From: Streptomyces cellulosae
GTDB taxonomy: Bacteria > Actinomycetota > Actinomycetes > Streptomycetales > Streptomycetaceae
Direction of reading: 5' to 3'
DNA: 64,000 nt
Assembly: GCA_014655195.1 (NCBI GenBank)
Contig: BNBH01000024.1
Coordinates: 59,461 to 123,460, forward strand
Every line of letters starts with the position of its first letter. Position 1 is the first letter of the stretch. Below, piece after piece: positions 46,420 through 55,531 of the stretch. The position numbers and the translations under genes were made by a program. The notes under the pieces are model-generated. The model searched no databases. It saw only the letters and a program-made list of their open reading frames with translations, and was not told where the DNA came from.

Positions 46420-48173
46420 GCCGCCGCACCGCACCCGCGTGCTTCTCACCGGCGGAGGCGTCGAGTTGGCGCCGGATCCGCCGGTACGCCGTCCCGCGCA
46501 CCATGATCGAGCGCGCGACCGAACGCCGTCTTGCGGGCGACTGGCGGGGCGCCTGCTCGGCGGCCCTTCTCGACGTCGACATCGACCTGGCGGAGGTCGC
46601 CGAGCACTGCGGCCAGGACGTCGCCGACGCGCTGGAGGACGACCTGCGGCACCTGGTCCCCGACCTGGTGCGCTGGCACCTGCCCCGGAACCTCCACGGC
46701 TGGACCACCCTGGGCAACGACCGCACCGTCGTCCTCGCCCGCTACCGGCCGGTCGGCGCGAAGGAACGCCCCCGCGCCACGCCGTACCTGCACGTCACCA
46801 CACCCGCGATGCGGCAGGGACCGCAGCGGGTCACCCTGAGCTTCGGCACGCTCCTCGACGAGGGGCCGGTCGGTGTCTTCGGCAGCACGACCGAGGACTG
46901 GCGGTACGCCCGGCACCTGTGGGACGCGCGGCACACCGCCGACCTGCGCGAGCACGCCGGCGGTCCCGGACGGCTGCCCTTCTTCGACGCGGAGGGCGAG
47001 CTGCTCGGCCCGGACGCGCTGCCCTCCTCCGATCCCGGCGACGGCGACCCGGCTGCCCGGGCCGAGTGGGCGACGCTGCTGCACGAGAAAGGGCAGGTCG
47101 CGGAGGCCTTCGCCGCGGCCGGCATCGACGCCGACCTGTCGGCGCCGCAGGGCGGCCCCAGCTGGTACCGGAGCGATCCGACGATGCTCGTCGGCAGGTT
47201 CGCGCTCGACCACACCCGGCTCGAGCAGGAGGTCCGCCGGCTCCGGGGCGAGGGCGTCGGCGACCGCTTCCTGATCCCCGACGACTGGCGCACCCGGCTG
47301 CTGCTGGAACCGACGGCCACCGGTCTCGCGCTGAGGGTCGTGGACCACGACGAGGCCCAGGACCTCCCCTTCCTGCCCGAGACGCTCTGGCGCAGGCTCC
47401 CCGACCTCGACCTGCTCCGGGTGGGCGGGATCGAGCGGGAACACCTGCATCCGCTGGTCGGCGAGCCCTTGTTCCCCGGCGTCCGTCCCGAGGGCGGTGT
47501 CGGCGGCCCGCCGGGTCCCGAGGCTCCGCCGTCCGTCCGGGTGCGCTGCCGGGGCGAGTGGCACGAGGTCGGCTTCCGGCCGGGCGTCCTGCTCCGCATG
47601 CCGCACAGCGACGAGGAACAGCAGCGCGAGCGTGCCCTGCGCGCGTTCGGCGGCGCCGTCGCCGGATGCTTCGCCGTGGAGCAGACCTGGGCGTCGGGGG
47701 AGGGCCGGCTGCCGAAGGCGCTCCAGGCCCAGCGGGGCGACCTGTTCCTCCGCGCCCAGCACGGCGACACCGACGGCGTCCTCCAGCTCCTCGACATGGG
47801 CGTGGACTGCCGTGTCCGTGACGCCGGCGGCCGTTCCCTCTTGCACGTGCTGAACCTCGTCGACCACGAGCCGCTGCTGCCCCGGCTGCTCGCGGCGGGG
47901 CTCGACCTGGAGGCAAGGGACTCGCAGGACAAGACCCCGCTGTTCGTGGCGGTCGCCGAGGGCGGGTCCCCGGCCCTCGTGGAGGCGCTGCTGGACGCGG
48001 GCGCCCGGATCGACGTCGAGGACCATATGGAGCAGTCGCTGGCGCACGTCATCCGCCGCTACCGCCGCTCCGACCTGGCCCTTCTGGAGAAGCGCGTGCG
48101 GGACGAGTACCCGGACGTCGGCGCCGACTGGTGGGACGACCACCTGTCCCGCGACGACGAGGATGACGACTAG
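46416..48173 (+). CDS. Ankyrin-repeat protein with large unknown N-terminal region
   Basis: 585 residues. Residues 1-~430 are a conserved-looking region I do not recognise, rich in Trp/Arg/Asp (for example FGSTTEDWRYARHLWDARHTADL). About residues 440-560 carry three to four ankyrin repeats (GDLFLRAQHGDTDGVLQLLDMGVDCRVRDAGGRSLLHV; ARDSQDKTPLFVAVAEGGSPALVEALLDAGARIDVED), ending in an acidic tail DDHLSRDDEDDD. GTG 46416 overlaps the LRR stop as GTGA with AGGGAG upstream. The protein probably recognises a partner or substrate for the MoxR/VWA pair encoded next. Confidence 0.8.
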   Translation: MSRRTAPACFSPAEASSWRRIRRYAVPRTMIERATERRLAGDWRGACSAALLDVDIDLAEVAEHCGQDVADALEDDLRHLVPDLVRWHLPRNLHGWTTLGNDRTVVLARYRPVGAKERPRATPYLHVTTPAMRQGPQRVTLSFGTLLDEGPVGVFGSTTEDWRYARHLWDARHTADLREHAGGPGRLPFFDAEGELLGPDALPSSDPGDGDPAARAEWATLLHEKGQVAEAFAAAGIDADLSAPQGGPSWYRSDPTMLVGRFALDHTRLEQEVRRLRGEGVGDRFLIPDDWRTRLLLEPTATGLALRVVDHDEAQDLPFLPETLWRRLPDLDLLRVGGIEREHLHPLVGEPLFPGVRPEGGVGGPPGPEAPPSVRVRCRGEWHEVGFRPGVLLRMPHSDEEQQRERALRAFGGAVAGCFAVEQTWASGEGRLPKALQAQRGDLFLRAQHGDTDGVLQLLDMGVDCRVRDAGGRSLLHVLNLVDHEPLLPRLLAAGLDLEARDSQDKTPLFVAVAEGGSPALVEALLDAGARIDVEDHMEQSLAHVIRRYRRSDLALLEKRVRDEYPDVGADWWDDHLSRDDEDDD

Positions 48174-49452
48174 CGCATCGGGACGGCGGCCACCGACCCG
48201 CACCCCTCCCCGCGCGGGCACAAGCCCGCCCAGCACACCGAGGACACCCGCCTTGACCACCGCTCCCGCTCCCGCCCCCGACCCGCTGGCCTCCGCCGAC
48301 GCCCTCGTCGCCCGGCTGCGCGCACGCCGCACCGAACCCGCCACCAGCTCCCAACTGGAGGCACTGGCCCTGGCGGTGACGGCCAACCAGCCCGTCCTGC
48401 TGTGGGGTGAGCCCGGCATCGGCAAGTCGGCCGGGCTGGAGCAGCTCGCCGCGGGACTCGGCCTCCCGCTGGAGACGGTCATCGCGAGCGTCCACGAGCC
48501 CTCGGACTTCGCCGGGCTGCCCGTCGTCGGGGACGACCCGGCGGCGACGGGCGTGCCCATGGCCCCGCCTGACTGGGCGGTGCGGCTCCGGGACGCCGGG
48601 CACGGCCTGCTGTTCTTCGACGAACTGTCCTCCGCGCCCCCGGCCGTGCAGGCCGCGCTGCTGCGGGTGGTGCTGGAACGCCGGGTCGGCAGCCTGGTCC
48701 TGCCCGACGCGGTGCGGATCGTCGCCGCCGCCAACCCGCCGTCGAGCGCCGCGGACGGCTGGCACCTCAGCCCGCCGCTCGCCAACCGCTTCGTCCACCT
48801 CCACTGGACTCACGACCCGGCCACGGTCGCGCGCGGCATGGCCGGAACCTGGCCCGAGGCGACGGCCCCGGTCGTCGACCCCGCCAGGGTCCCCGGTGCG
48901 GTGGCGCGGGCGCGCGGCGCCGTCTCCGGTTTCCTCACCGCCCGTCCCGGCCTGGTCCACCAGCTCCCCGGCGACGCGGAGGCCCGCGGCCGCTCCTGGC
49001 CGTCCCCGCGCACCTGGGAGATGGCGCTGTGGCTGCTGGCGACGGCGTACGCGACGGGCGCGGGCCGGGAGGCGACGGCCGCCGCGCTCACCGGGGCCGT
49101 CGGGGACGGCGCGGGCATCGAGCTGCTGTCGTACCTGGAGCACCTGGACCTGCCCGACCCCGAGCGGGTCCTCGCCGACCCCGGCGCGTTCGCGCTCCCG
49201 GACCGAGGGGACCGGCAACTGGCCTTCCTCATCGCGATCGTGGCCGCCGTGCAGAGCGACCTCACCCGGCCCCGCTGGGAGGCCGCCTGGGCCGTGCTGG
49301 CCAAGGCGGTCGACGCGGGCGTGCCGGACGTGGCCGCCCGTGCCGCCGCCGACCTCGCGGCGATGCGCCGGCTGGACTGGCCCGTACCGCCCGGCATCGA
49401 CGCGTTCCTCGATCTGCTGCAGCTGTCCGGGGCCCTGCCCGGCGGCCGCTGA
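48163..49452 (+). CDS. MoxR-family AAA+ ATPase
   Basis: 429 residues from ATG 48163, which overlaps the ankyrin gene by 11 bases; TTG 48254 (399 residues) would remove a low-complexity N-terminus and is equally possible. Walker A GEPGIGKSAGLE, Walker B LLFFDELSSAP, sensor 1 AAANPPSSAADGW and an arginine finger in LANRF are present, the order of MoxR proteins. MoxR ATPases work as chaperone rings with VWA partners; the VWA gene follows 11 bases later. Confidence 0.88.
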   Translation: MTTSASGRRPPTRTPPRAGTSPPSTPRTPALTTAPAPAPDPLASADALVARLRARRTEPATSSQLEALALAVTANQPVLLWGEPGIGKSAGLEQLAAGLGLPLETVIASVHEPSDFAGLPVVGDDPAATGVPMAPPDWAVRLRDAGHGLLFFDELSSAPPAVQAALLRVVLERRVGSLVLPDAVRIVAAANPPSSAADGWHLSPPLANRFVHLHWTHDPATVARGMAGTWPEATAPVVDPARVPGAVARARGAVSGFLTARPGLVHQLPGDAEARGRSWPSPRTWEMALWLLATAYATGAGREATAAALTGAVGDGAGIELLSYLEHLDLPDPERVLADPGAFALPDRGDRQLAFLIAIVAAVQSDLTRPRWEAAWAVLAKAVDAGVPDVAARAAADLAAMRRLDWPVPPGIDAFLDLLQLSGALPGGR

Positions 49453-49463
49453 GGCGAGCGGGC

Positions 49464-50657
49464 ATGACGGACCCCCGCGACGGCCTGGACCGCACCAAAC
49501 TCCTCGCCGCCCGCTACCGCGCGGCGCACGACCGCCCTTATCTGGCGTCGGCGCTGTACACCCTCGGCATCGTGGCGAGCAGCGCGGTGCCGACGATGGG
49601 CGTGGACCGGCACTGGCGGTGCTACGTGTCGCCCGCGTTCGTCGACGCGACGCCCGTCGAGGAACTCGCGGGCGTGTGGATCCACGAGGTGGCCCACCTG
49701 CTGCGCGACCACCACGGCCGCGCCGGACGCCTCCCCGCGTCCGACCAGCGCGACCATTACCGCGTCAACGTCGCCCAGGACTGCGAGATCAACGACGACC
49801 TCCTCGCCGACCGTCTGCGCCTGCCCGCCGGACGCGTGGAACCCCGCCTCTACGGCCTGCCCGACGGGCAGCTGTTCGAGCAGTACCTGCCGGCGCTGCC
49901 CCCGCACGTCCGGGAACACGACTGCGGCTCGGGCGCCCACGCCACCCCCGCGCCGTGGGAGTTCCCGCAGGGCGGCGGCCCCGACGGGGTCGGCGAGGCC
50001 GAGGCGCAGGCGCTGCGCCGGCACACCGCCGAGGCGATGCGCGCCCACGTGCGCTCGCGCGGCTCCCTGCCCGGCGGCTGGCAGCGCTGGGCCGAGCAGG
50101 TCCTGGAACCCACGGTCGACTGGCGGCAGGCCCTGACCGGCGCGGTGCGGGAGGCCGCCGCCTGGGCGGGCGGCGCCGTCGACTACACCTACCGCCGTCC
50201 CTCGCGCCGTACCCCGGCGCTGCGCGGTGTGGTCCTGCCGAGCCTGCGCCGTCCGCTGCCCCGGGTGGCCGTCGTCGTCGACACCTCGGGCTCGATGGGC
50301 GACGCGGAACTCGCCGCCGCGCTGGCCGAGATCACGGGCGTCCTGCGCGAGGTCGGCATCCGCGGCAACCGCGTCACCGTCCTCGCCTGCGACGCCGACG
50401 TGCACGCCGTGTCGCGGGTGACGTCGGCCGAGCAGGTCACGCTCGGCGGCGGGGGCGGCACGGACATGCGTGTCGGCATCGCCGCCGCGCTCGCCTCCCC
50501 CGACCGCCCGTCGATCGTGATCGTGCTGACCGACGGGTTGACCCCCTGGCCCGCCGAAACCCCGTCCTGCCGTCTGATCGCGGCCCTGATCGGAGACGGC
50601 GCCCCCGAGCCGCCGCACTGGGTGGAAGCGGTGCGCGTCCCGGCGGCGCCGGACTAA
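49464..50657 (+). CDS. VWA-domain protein with metallopeptidase-like N-domain (DUF2201 type)
   Basis: 397 residues. An N-terminal putative metallopeptidase domain has the zincin motif HEVAH at residues 74-78, with NVAQDCEIND downstream as further ligands. A C-terminal von Willebrand A domain follows with an intact MIDAS, DTSGS (residues 273-277), a conserved Thr in GGGGTDMR and Asp in LTDGL. The MoxR-VWA pairing is classic; adding a peptidase suggests the ATPase loads or opens a protease. ATG 49464 with GAGGCGAG upstream. The stop TAA overlaps the convergent hydrolase stop (CTAA). Confidence 0.88.
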   Translation: MTDPRDGLDRTKLLAARYRAAHDRPYLASALYTLGIVASSAVPTMGVDRHWRCYVSPAFVDATPVEELAGVWIHEVAHLLRDHHGRAGRLPASDQRDHYRVNVAQDCEINDDLLADRLRLPAGRVEPRLYGLPDGQLFEQYLPALPPHVREHDCGSGAHATPAPWEFPQGGGPDGVGEAEAQALRRHTAEAMRAHVRSRGSLPGGWQRWAEQVLEPTVDWRQALTGAVREAAAWAGGAVDYTYRRPSRRTPALRGVVLPSLRRPLPRVAVVVDTSGSMGDAELAAALAEITGVLREVGIRGNRVTVLACDADVHAVSRVTSAEQVTLGGGGGTDMRVGIAAALASPDRPSIVIVLTDGLTPWPAETPSCRLIAALIGDGAPEPPHWVEAVRVPAAPD

Positions 50658-51382
50658 CCGGCCACGTCGAGCAGCAGCTCGCTCAGCTCGACCGGCATCG
50701 TGATCATGCAGTCGTGGCCGGTGGGCAGCTCCCGCACCCGCGAGGGCGTCCCGTCGGGCTGGAGCGCCGGCACCGGCCGCCGCACGATGCCCTCGGGGGT
50801 CGCGCCCACGCAGTGGACGTGGGTGCGGGGGACCTGGCGCAGCGCAGGGTTGTCCAGGCGCGCCGGCTGCTGGAGGCACAGCACCGGGTGGTCGGACAGC
50901 ATGCCGCGCAGCCACTCCTGGTCCGCAGGGTCGGTCACGCCGAACAGGCCGAAGGGTGGAGGCAGTTCCGGCAGCGGCGGGATGCGCCACGGAGTGTCCG
51001 TGGACGCGGCGGCTTCAATGAGGTGCTGGGTGACGGGCTGCGCGTCGACCGCGGTCTCGCCGTGCTTCGGCACCATCGCGTCCAGATACACCAGGTGCGC
51101 GACCCGCTCCGGGACCTCGTTCGCCGCCGCCGAGATCACCAGCCCCGCGTAGCTGTGGCCGACCAGGATCACGTCGGTCAGGTCCTCGTCCTTGATCAGC
51201 CGGACGACGTCCTCGACATGGGTGTCCAGGCCCACCTCGGGGCCCAGCAGGTGCGCCTTGTCGCCGTAGCCGGTCAGGGACGGGCGGAGGACGCGGTGGC
51301 CGGCGGCCTCCAGCAGCGGGGCCGTCCGGTCCCAGCACCGGCCGTCGTGCCAGGCGCCATGGACAAGCAGATAAGTCGACAC
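50654..51382 (-). CDS. Alpha/beta hydrolase
   Basis: 242 residues. Nucleophile elbow VGHSYAG, oxyanion HGAWHDG near the N-terminus, catalytic His in TGHDCMITMP, Asp expected in between. This resembles plant salicylate/hydroxynitrile-lyase-type esterases (LVHGAWHDGRCWD). GTG 51382 is used; ATG 51409 is in frame and preceded by no better site. It is divergent from an HxlR regulator 152 bases away, which probably controls it. Confidence 0.88.
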   Translation of the reverse strand: MSTYLLVHGAWHDGRCWDRTAPLLEAAGHRVLRPSLTGYGDKAHLLGPEVGLDTHVEDVVRLIKDEDLTDVILVGHSYAGLVISAAANEVPERVAHLVYLDAMVPKHGETAVDAQPVTQHLIEAAASTDTPWRIPPLPELPPPFGLFGVTDPADQEWLRGMLSDHPVLCLQQPARLDNPALRQVPRTHVHCVGATPEGIVRRPVPALQPDGTPSRVRELPTGHDCMITMPVELSELLLDVAG

Positions 51383-51534
51383 AGGGGAGCCTTCCGGGAA
51401 GGGGAGCATGGCAGAGGGAGGCAGTTCCCTTTCGTGCCTCGGTACGCTTCGGGAACCGCCCGTTCATCGTGGTGCACCCGCCCGACCTGGGGCAATAAGG
51501 CACATTCCGGTGACCCGGTTCCCTGGAGGTAACC

Positions 51535-51933
51535 ATGACCGCAGCCGACGACCCGTCACCGATGCCGCATCGGCAGGACCCGTGCCGCACCAGCGACGTC
51601 CTCGGCATCGTCGGCGACAAGTGGTCCCTGCTCGTCGTCCGCAACCTCAGCCAGGGACCACGCCGCTTCACCGAACTCAAGCGCGCCACCACCGGCATCA
51701 GCCAACGCATGCTCACCGTCACCCTGCGCAGCCTGGAACGCGACGGCATCCTCACCCGCACCGTCCACAACGTCATGCCGCCGCACGTCAGTTACGCGCT
51801 CACGCCCATGGGCACGACCCTGCGCGAGGCCACGGCGCCCCTGCTGGAGTGGTCCACCCGCAACCTGGACGGCATCCACGCGGCCCGGGGCGCGTACGAC
51901 TCCCGGGAGGGGACGGCCCCGGGCGGGCCCTGA
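51535..51933 (+). CDS. HxlR-family transcriptional regulator
   Basis: 132 residues with the HxlR winged helix: CRTSDVLGIVGDKWSLLVVRNLSQGPRRFTEL, then GISQRMLTVTLRSLERDGILTR. The Cys at the family's usual redox position (DPC, residue 16) suggests sensing of electrophiles or quinones, as for HypR/YodB types. ATG 51535 follows GGAGGTAACC, a textbook ribosome-binding site. Divergent from the alpha/beta hydrolase, its likely target. Confidence 0.88.
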   Translation: MTAADDPSPMPHRQDPCRTSDVLGIVGDKWSLLVVRNLSQGPRRFTELKRATTGISQRMLTVTLRSLERDGILTRTVHNVMPPHVSYALTPMGTTLREATAPLLEWSTRNLDGIHAARGAYDSREGTAPGGP

Positions 51934-52015
51934 CCCACACGTCGGTGCGCATAGCGGTGTGTGGAGCCTCCGCCCGGCGGACGGAATTCGTCGCCGTATC
52001 CCCCCGTAGGTCGGG

Positions 52016-53029
52016 TCAGTCGGCCTCGGTCATGGTGCTGTCGTCTCCATGGGTCGCCATAGCGGGAGGTAGCGGGAGTCCGTACTTGTCGCACAGGAAC
52101 CGGGTCTGACAGTAACGCTGAGCCTCGGTGGCCACCCTGCCAAGGACCGCGGAATTCATGCCGGCACCAATGAGGACACCGACGACCGGCACGACCTTGG
52201 CGACGTTCTTGACGGGCACTCGGGAGCCGGCCGGGCCCAGTTGCTTCATCAACTTCTCGAGAGCTGCCAGGAGACGGTGGTCGTTGCGGAGCTTCTTCGA
52301 CCACTTCACGCGTCCCTTGACCGCGCTCGCCGCCCGTGCGGTGTCACGCAACGGCTTGGCCTTGGCCGCCTGTGCCATGAAGGACTGCTGTACCAGGTGC
52401 TGGATGAACTCCTGCTCCTTGGGGTCCTTGGCGTCATAGCCGTAGGAGTACGCGATGCGCGCCGCTATCGACGTGCTCAGGACCTGGACGACCAGGATGT
52501 CCGCCGTCAGCGCGGTGAGGGTACCGGCGACGGGGACCATGGCCAGCAGGCCCATGGCGCCGCCTTCGACCGCTCCGGTGGTCCGCCACTTGAGGGTGTT
52601 GCGGGTCAGCAGCCGGTCGCAGACCTTGAGGTCCTGCTGCCGCAGTTCGGTGAAACTGTCGATGTCGAGGCCCTGCTTGCGGGCAAGCTCCTCGACGCTC
52701 TTGGGGGCGTTGAGATCCATGGCCTTGTCGTTGACCAGCTCGAGCAACGCCGTCGCGTTTGCGAGCGCCGGCCGCAGGGCCGTGTCGGCGACCGCGTCGC
52801 CTGCGCGTCGGACCGGTTCCGCGACTGCGTCCGGCACGGCGTCCTTGACCCGCCTCGCGGCATTCCCCGCGACCTCACTGGTGCGACTGAGCGCGGTGCT
52901 GGCCCAATTCGGGAGCCCACGGCGGTCGTTGCGACGCTGCCAGTGCTCGTTGAGCGCGTCCCACACCTGCCTCTCGTATTCGCTCATCGGGGGTGCACCG
53001 TCGATGAGGGGATCGGTGTAAGCGCTCAC
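52016..53029 (-). CDS. EcsC family protein
   Basis: 337 residues. The EcsC-like core has two hydrophobic segments (VEGGAMGLLAMVPVAGTLTALTADILVVQVL and VAKVVPVVGVLIGAGMNSAVLG) separated by a charged helical region with SYGYDAKDPKEQEFIQHLV. EcsC proteins are membrane-associated and poorly understood. The start is GTG 53029 with GGAG upstream; the open frame to 53086 is Arg-rich leader. It stands at the left edge of a run of minus-strand accessory genes. Confidence 0.8.
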   Translation of the reverse strand: MSAYTDPLIDGAPPMSEYERQVWDALNEHWQRRNDRRGLPNWASTALSRTSEVAGNAARRVKDAVPDAVAEPVRRAGDAVADTALRPALANATALLELVNDKAMDLNAPKSVEELARKQGLDIDSFTELRQQDLKVCDRLLTRNTLKWRTTGAVEGGAMGLLAMVPVAGTLTALTADILVVQVLSTSIAARIAYSYGYDAKDPKEQEFIQHLVQQSFMAQAAKAKPLRDTARAASAVKGRVKWSKKLRNDHRLLAALEKLMKQLGPAGSRVPVKNVAKVVPVVGVLIGAGMNSAVLGRVATEAQRYCQTRFLCDKYGLPLPPAMATHGDDSTMTEAD

Positions 53030-53179
53030 TGAGAGTCTCCGTTTCGGCTGTGATCGCAGGGCCCACGGTGGTCTGTCGGCTGACACGGGCGCGAAGTGCG
53101 TCGTCCAATGACAAGTTCTGAAAAGGCTGAGATGCGCGGGAAAGATGCGGAACAGTCATCCTGAGTCAGGGAAGGCGGT

Positions 53180-53827
53180 TCAGTCGCCGAGGGAGAACGC
53201 GAGGCCGCCCGCGCGCAGCTCGTCCTCGGTCTGGGTGAGGCCGCCCCGGTGGGAGACCTCGACCGTGTAGAACTTCGAACCCGGCGTGATGTCGTCGACC
53301 GTGAACGGGAATTCGCAGCCCAGCTCCGTCTTTTCGCCCAAGCCAAGGCTTCCCCCGGCGACTAGGGTTCCGGCGGCATCGGTGACGTTGACCTGAGTGC
53401 CGAAGTCGATGTCGGAGTAGCCGCCCGTCCCGGAGCACAGCTCCCCAGGATCGAGACCCGCGCCGATACCGGCGACTGTGAGCGTCCCGTCAGTGCTGAA
53501 CGGCCCCTCCGCGTCCTCGGCCCGCTCGGCGCTCACCGCGGGCGAAGCGGAGGCACCGGTTGCGGTCGCGTCGGTCTCGTCGCCACGGGCCAGCGTCACC
53601 CCTGCCCAGCACGCCCCCACCACGCCGGCGCCGATTCCGGCCCCGATCATGAGGACGGCGCCGCGCGACAGCCGCGACCAGCGGGAGACGGACGCCGCCG
53701 GCGGGTGGCCGGGCGGAGCGGGGAGCGGTCCGACAGACGTGTGGACCGGCTCCTCGGCCGCTCCCGGGCCCGTGTCGAAGGCCGTCGCCGGGAGAGGGGT
53801 GTGCGGCTGCTGCTCAGAGGAGGACAT
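53180..53827 (-). CDS. Single-pass membrane protein with extracytoplasmic domain
   Basis: 215 residues: a Pro-rich cytoplasmic N-terminus (~50), one membrane helix (AVLMIGAGIGAGVVGACWAGV), a Ser/Thr/Ala spacer, then a ~100-residue outer domain with two Cys (ELCSGTGGY; LGCEFPF) that probably form a disulphide. ATG 53827 follows GGGAAG. The layout resembles the 54693 protein, but the outer domains are not clearly related. Function unknown. Confidence 0.7.
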   Translation of the reverse strand: MSSSEQQPHTPLPATAFDTGPGAAEEPVHTSVGPLPAPPGHPPAASVSRWSRLSRGAVLMIGAGIGAGVVGACWAGVTLARGDETDATATGASASPAVSAERAEDAEGPFSTDGTLTVAGIGAGLDPGELCSGTGGYSDIDFGTQVNVTDAAGTLVAGGSLGLGEKTELGCEFPFTVDDITPGSKFYTVEVSHRGGLTQTEDELRAGGLAFSLGD

Positions 53828-53912
53828 GGTGGAACTTCCCTTCGGGACGAGGATGCGGAGGAACGGAGGGGCGACGGGAGCGGGAGGAGGGCGTGGTGCG
53901 TGAATACGGGGC

Positions 53913-54558
53913 TCAGCCCTTGCCACGCCGGTACTCGGCCAGCGCCCCACTCGCCGAGAGCGGCACCAGCCGGGGTATCTCGGCCGTCGGCACCATGCCG
54001 CGCACGCAGCCCACGCAGCGCACGCCGAGCTTGGCCAGGGAATCGGCGGCTTCGTTGAGCGGGTTGCCGACGTGGGCCTTCTCGTGGACAAAGGTCAGGC
54101 CGGGCGTGTACTCGGCGTACATCTGCAGCTTGACGAGGCTGGGCCGGCGGCCCTGCGAGCGCAGCCGGGTCTCGTAGCCGTCGGGCATCCGGTAGCCGCC
54201 ACCCTGCCACTCGTGCAGGAGCTCCAGGGCCTCGAGGTTGTCGACGCGCACCTCGACGGGCTGCCCCGGGTGCGCTGTGAAAATCCGCCCTCAGTCCCCC
54301 GTACACGGCCCGGAGCTCCGTGACGGCGACGCGAACACGGGGCGAGGTGAGGTACTGCGGGTACGCGTGAGCACGCAACCCGGTCTCGCCGGTGGTGGCG
54401 AGGTAGCCGGTGCCCACCTTGTCACCGGCGACCGAGGCGTCCGTGGCGAGGACGACCGGCGTACAGGAGACGGCCTTGACCCTCCCGTCGAAGTGCACTT
54501 GTGGACGGCTTCTGGGCGTAGGGCGGGGTGCGTGAGCGAGCGGAGAGCGGCGGCCCAT
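53913..54558 (-). pseudogene. RNase H-like-fold protein, frameshifted
   Basis: The first frame from ATG 54558 (AGGAGGAG 8 bases upstream) gives VVLATDASVAGDKVGTGYLATTG and VAVTELRAVYGGL; the sense then moves to another frame, FTAHPGQPVEVRVDNLEALELLHEW, VKLQMYAEY, FVHEKAHVGNPLNEAADSLAKLG. These are the beta-strand Asp, helix Glu, middle Asp and final Asp of RNase H enzymes in order. Removing one C from the CCC at 54288-54290 joins the frames. All four acidic positions survive, so the enzyme would be active if the shift is a sequencing error or bypassed. Confidence 0.75.
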
Positions 54559-54692
54559 CGACGGACTCCTCCTGTTCACTTCGGGCGAATCCGGGAGAGG
54601 GGAAGGGAGAGCGGACGGTCCGTTCTCGGCGGACCGCCCGCCCTGTGTCCGCCGCGTCCCCCCACGAGCGCGGCGGCGTATGCGGTGACCGG

Positions 54693-55307
54693 TCAGTCGA
54701 CCTTGGTCCACTCCTGACAGCCGTTGGTCTCGAAGTACTCGCCCTTGTTGACCGTCACGCGGCCCTGTCCCTGGAGGTTGTCGTTGGCGATGATCGCGCC
54801 GAACTCCCCGGAGGCGTCCTTGGTACGCGCCCAGTAGCAGTTCTCGATGATGCCGCCCTTCTCGGGCCCGGCGGTCTTGTAGGTGCCGGCCTGCATGTCC
54901 TCGCCGACGAGGTACTGCCCGTCGCCTTCGACGGTGGTGGCGGCTCCAGGCTTCTTGGCCGGCTTCGGAGTGACCGTCACCTTCTCGGTGACCGTGACGG
55001 CCGGCTCAGGCGCACCGTCCGCAGCAGGCGCGGTCTCGGTGACGGTCACCGCGGGCGCCGGGGTGGCGGAGTCGTCCTTGCCGCCGGACTCCCCGTCGCC
55101 GCCTATGCCGGCACCGATCAGGAGGGCGACGAGCGCGGTCGCACCGTGCGTGAGCCAGGTCTTGCGGCGCGGTGCTCTCGGCCCCGCCGGAGGCTGCCCG
55201 GGGCTCGTCGGCGGGACCGGCAGCGGCGGTACGGCGCCCCAGCTCGGCGCGTTCCCCGACCCGGAGGGCTGCGGGCTGCTGGGCGGTGTCGAGGGCGGGT
55301 AGCTCAT
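54693..55307 (-). CDS. Single-pass membrane protein, Thr/Val-Pro spacer and outer domain
   Basis: 204 residues: Pro/Ser-rich cytoplasmic N-terminus, one membrane helix (THGATALVALLIGAGIG), a VTVTE-repeat spacer, and an outer domain starting GQYLVGEDMQAGTYKT with two Cys (ENCYWAR and NGCQEW). ATG 55307 follows GGAGGACC. Beta-rich domains with such a GEDMQAGTYKT start are common in actinomycete surface proteins; the function is unknown. Divergent from the restriction operon. Confidence 0.75.
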   Translation of the reverse strand: MSYPPSTPPSSPQPSGSGNAPSWGAVPPLPVPPTSPGQPPAGPRAPRRKTWLTHGATALVALLIGAGIGGDGESGGKDDSATPAPAVTVTETAPAADGAPEPAVTVTEKVTVTPKPAKKPGAATTVEGDGQYLVGEDMQAGTYKTAGPEKGGIIENCYWARTKDASGEFGAIIANDNLQGQGRVTVNKGEYFETNGCQEWTKVD

Positions 55308-55387
55308 TGCGGTGGTCCTCCGGCTCGGCGTTGTGACGTTTGCTGGTCACAAGGTGCCCGCCGTACCGAAGGATCGGTGCAGAGATC

Positions 55388-55409
55388 ACTGATAACCCGT
55401 GTTATCAGT
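55388..55409. promoter_or_regulatory. Palindrome upstream of the restriction operon
   Basis: Perfect 9-base arms ACTGATAAC and GTTATCAGT around CCGT, AT-rich in a GC-rich region. It lies 123 bases before the first gene of the operon and 81 bases upstream of the divergent gene's start; a likely operator, possibly for the HTH of the operon's first product. Confidence 0.65.
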
Positions 55410-55531
55410 CGAGTTTTCTCCAAGGGGCAGGGGTCGCTGTAGATTGCTGACGTCCGCCCCGCTAAAGAGGGGGAGGACCGCGAGGCGAGGAAGCCGGCCT
55501 CGGTGACCGGGGAGAGGGGGGCGACACGTCC

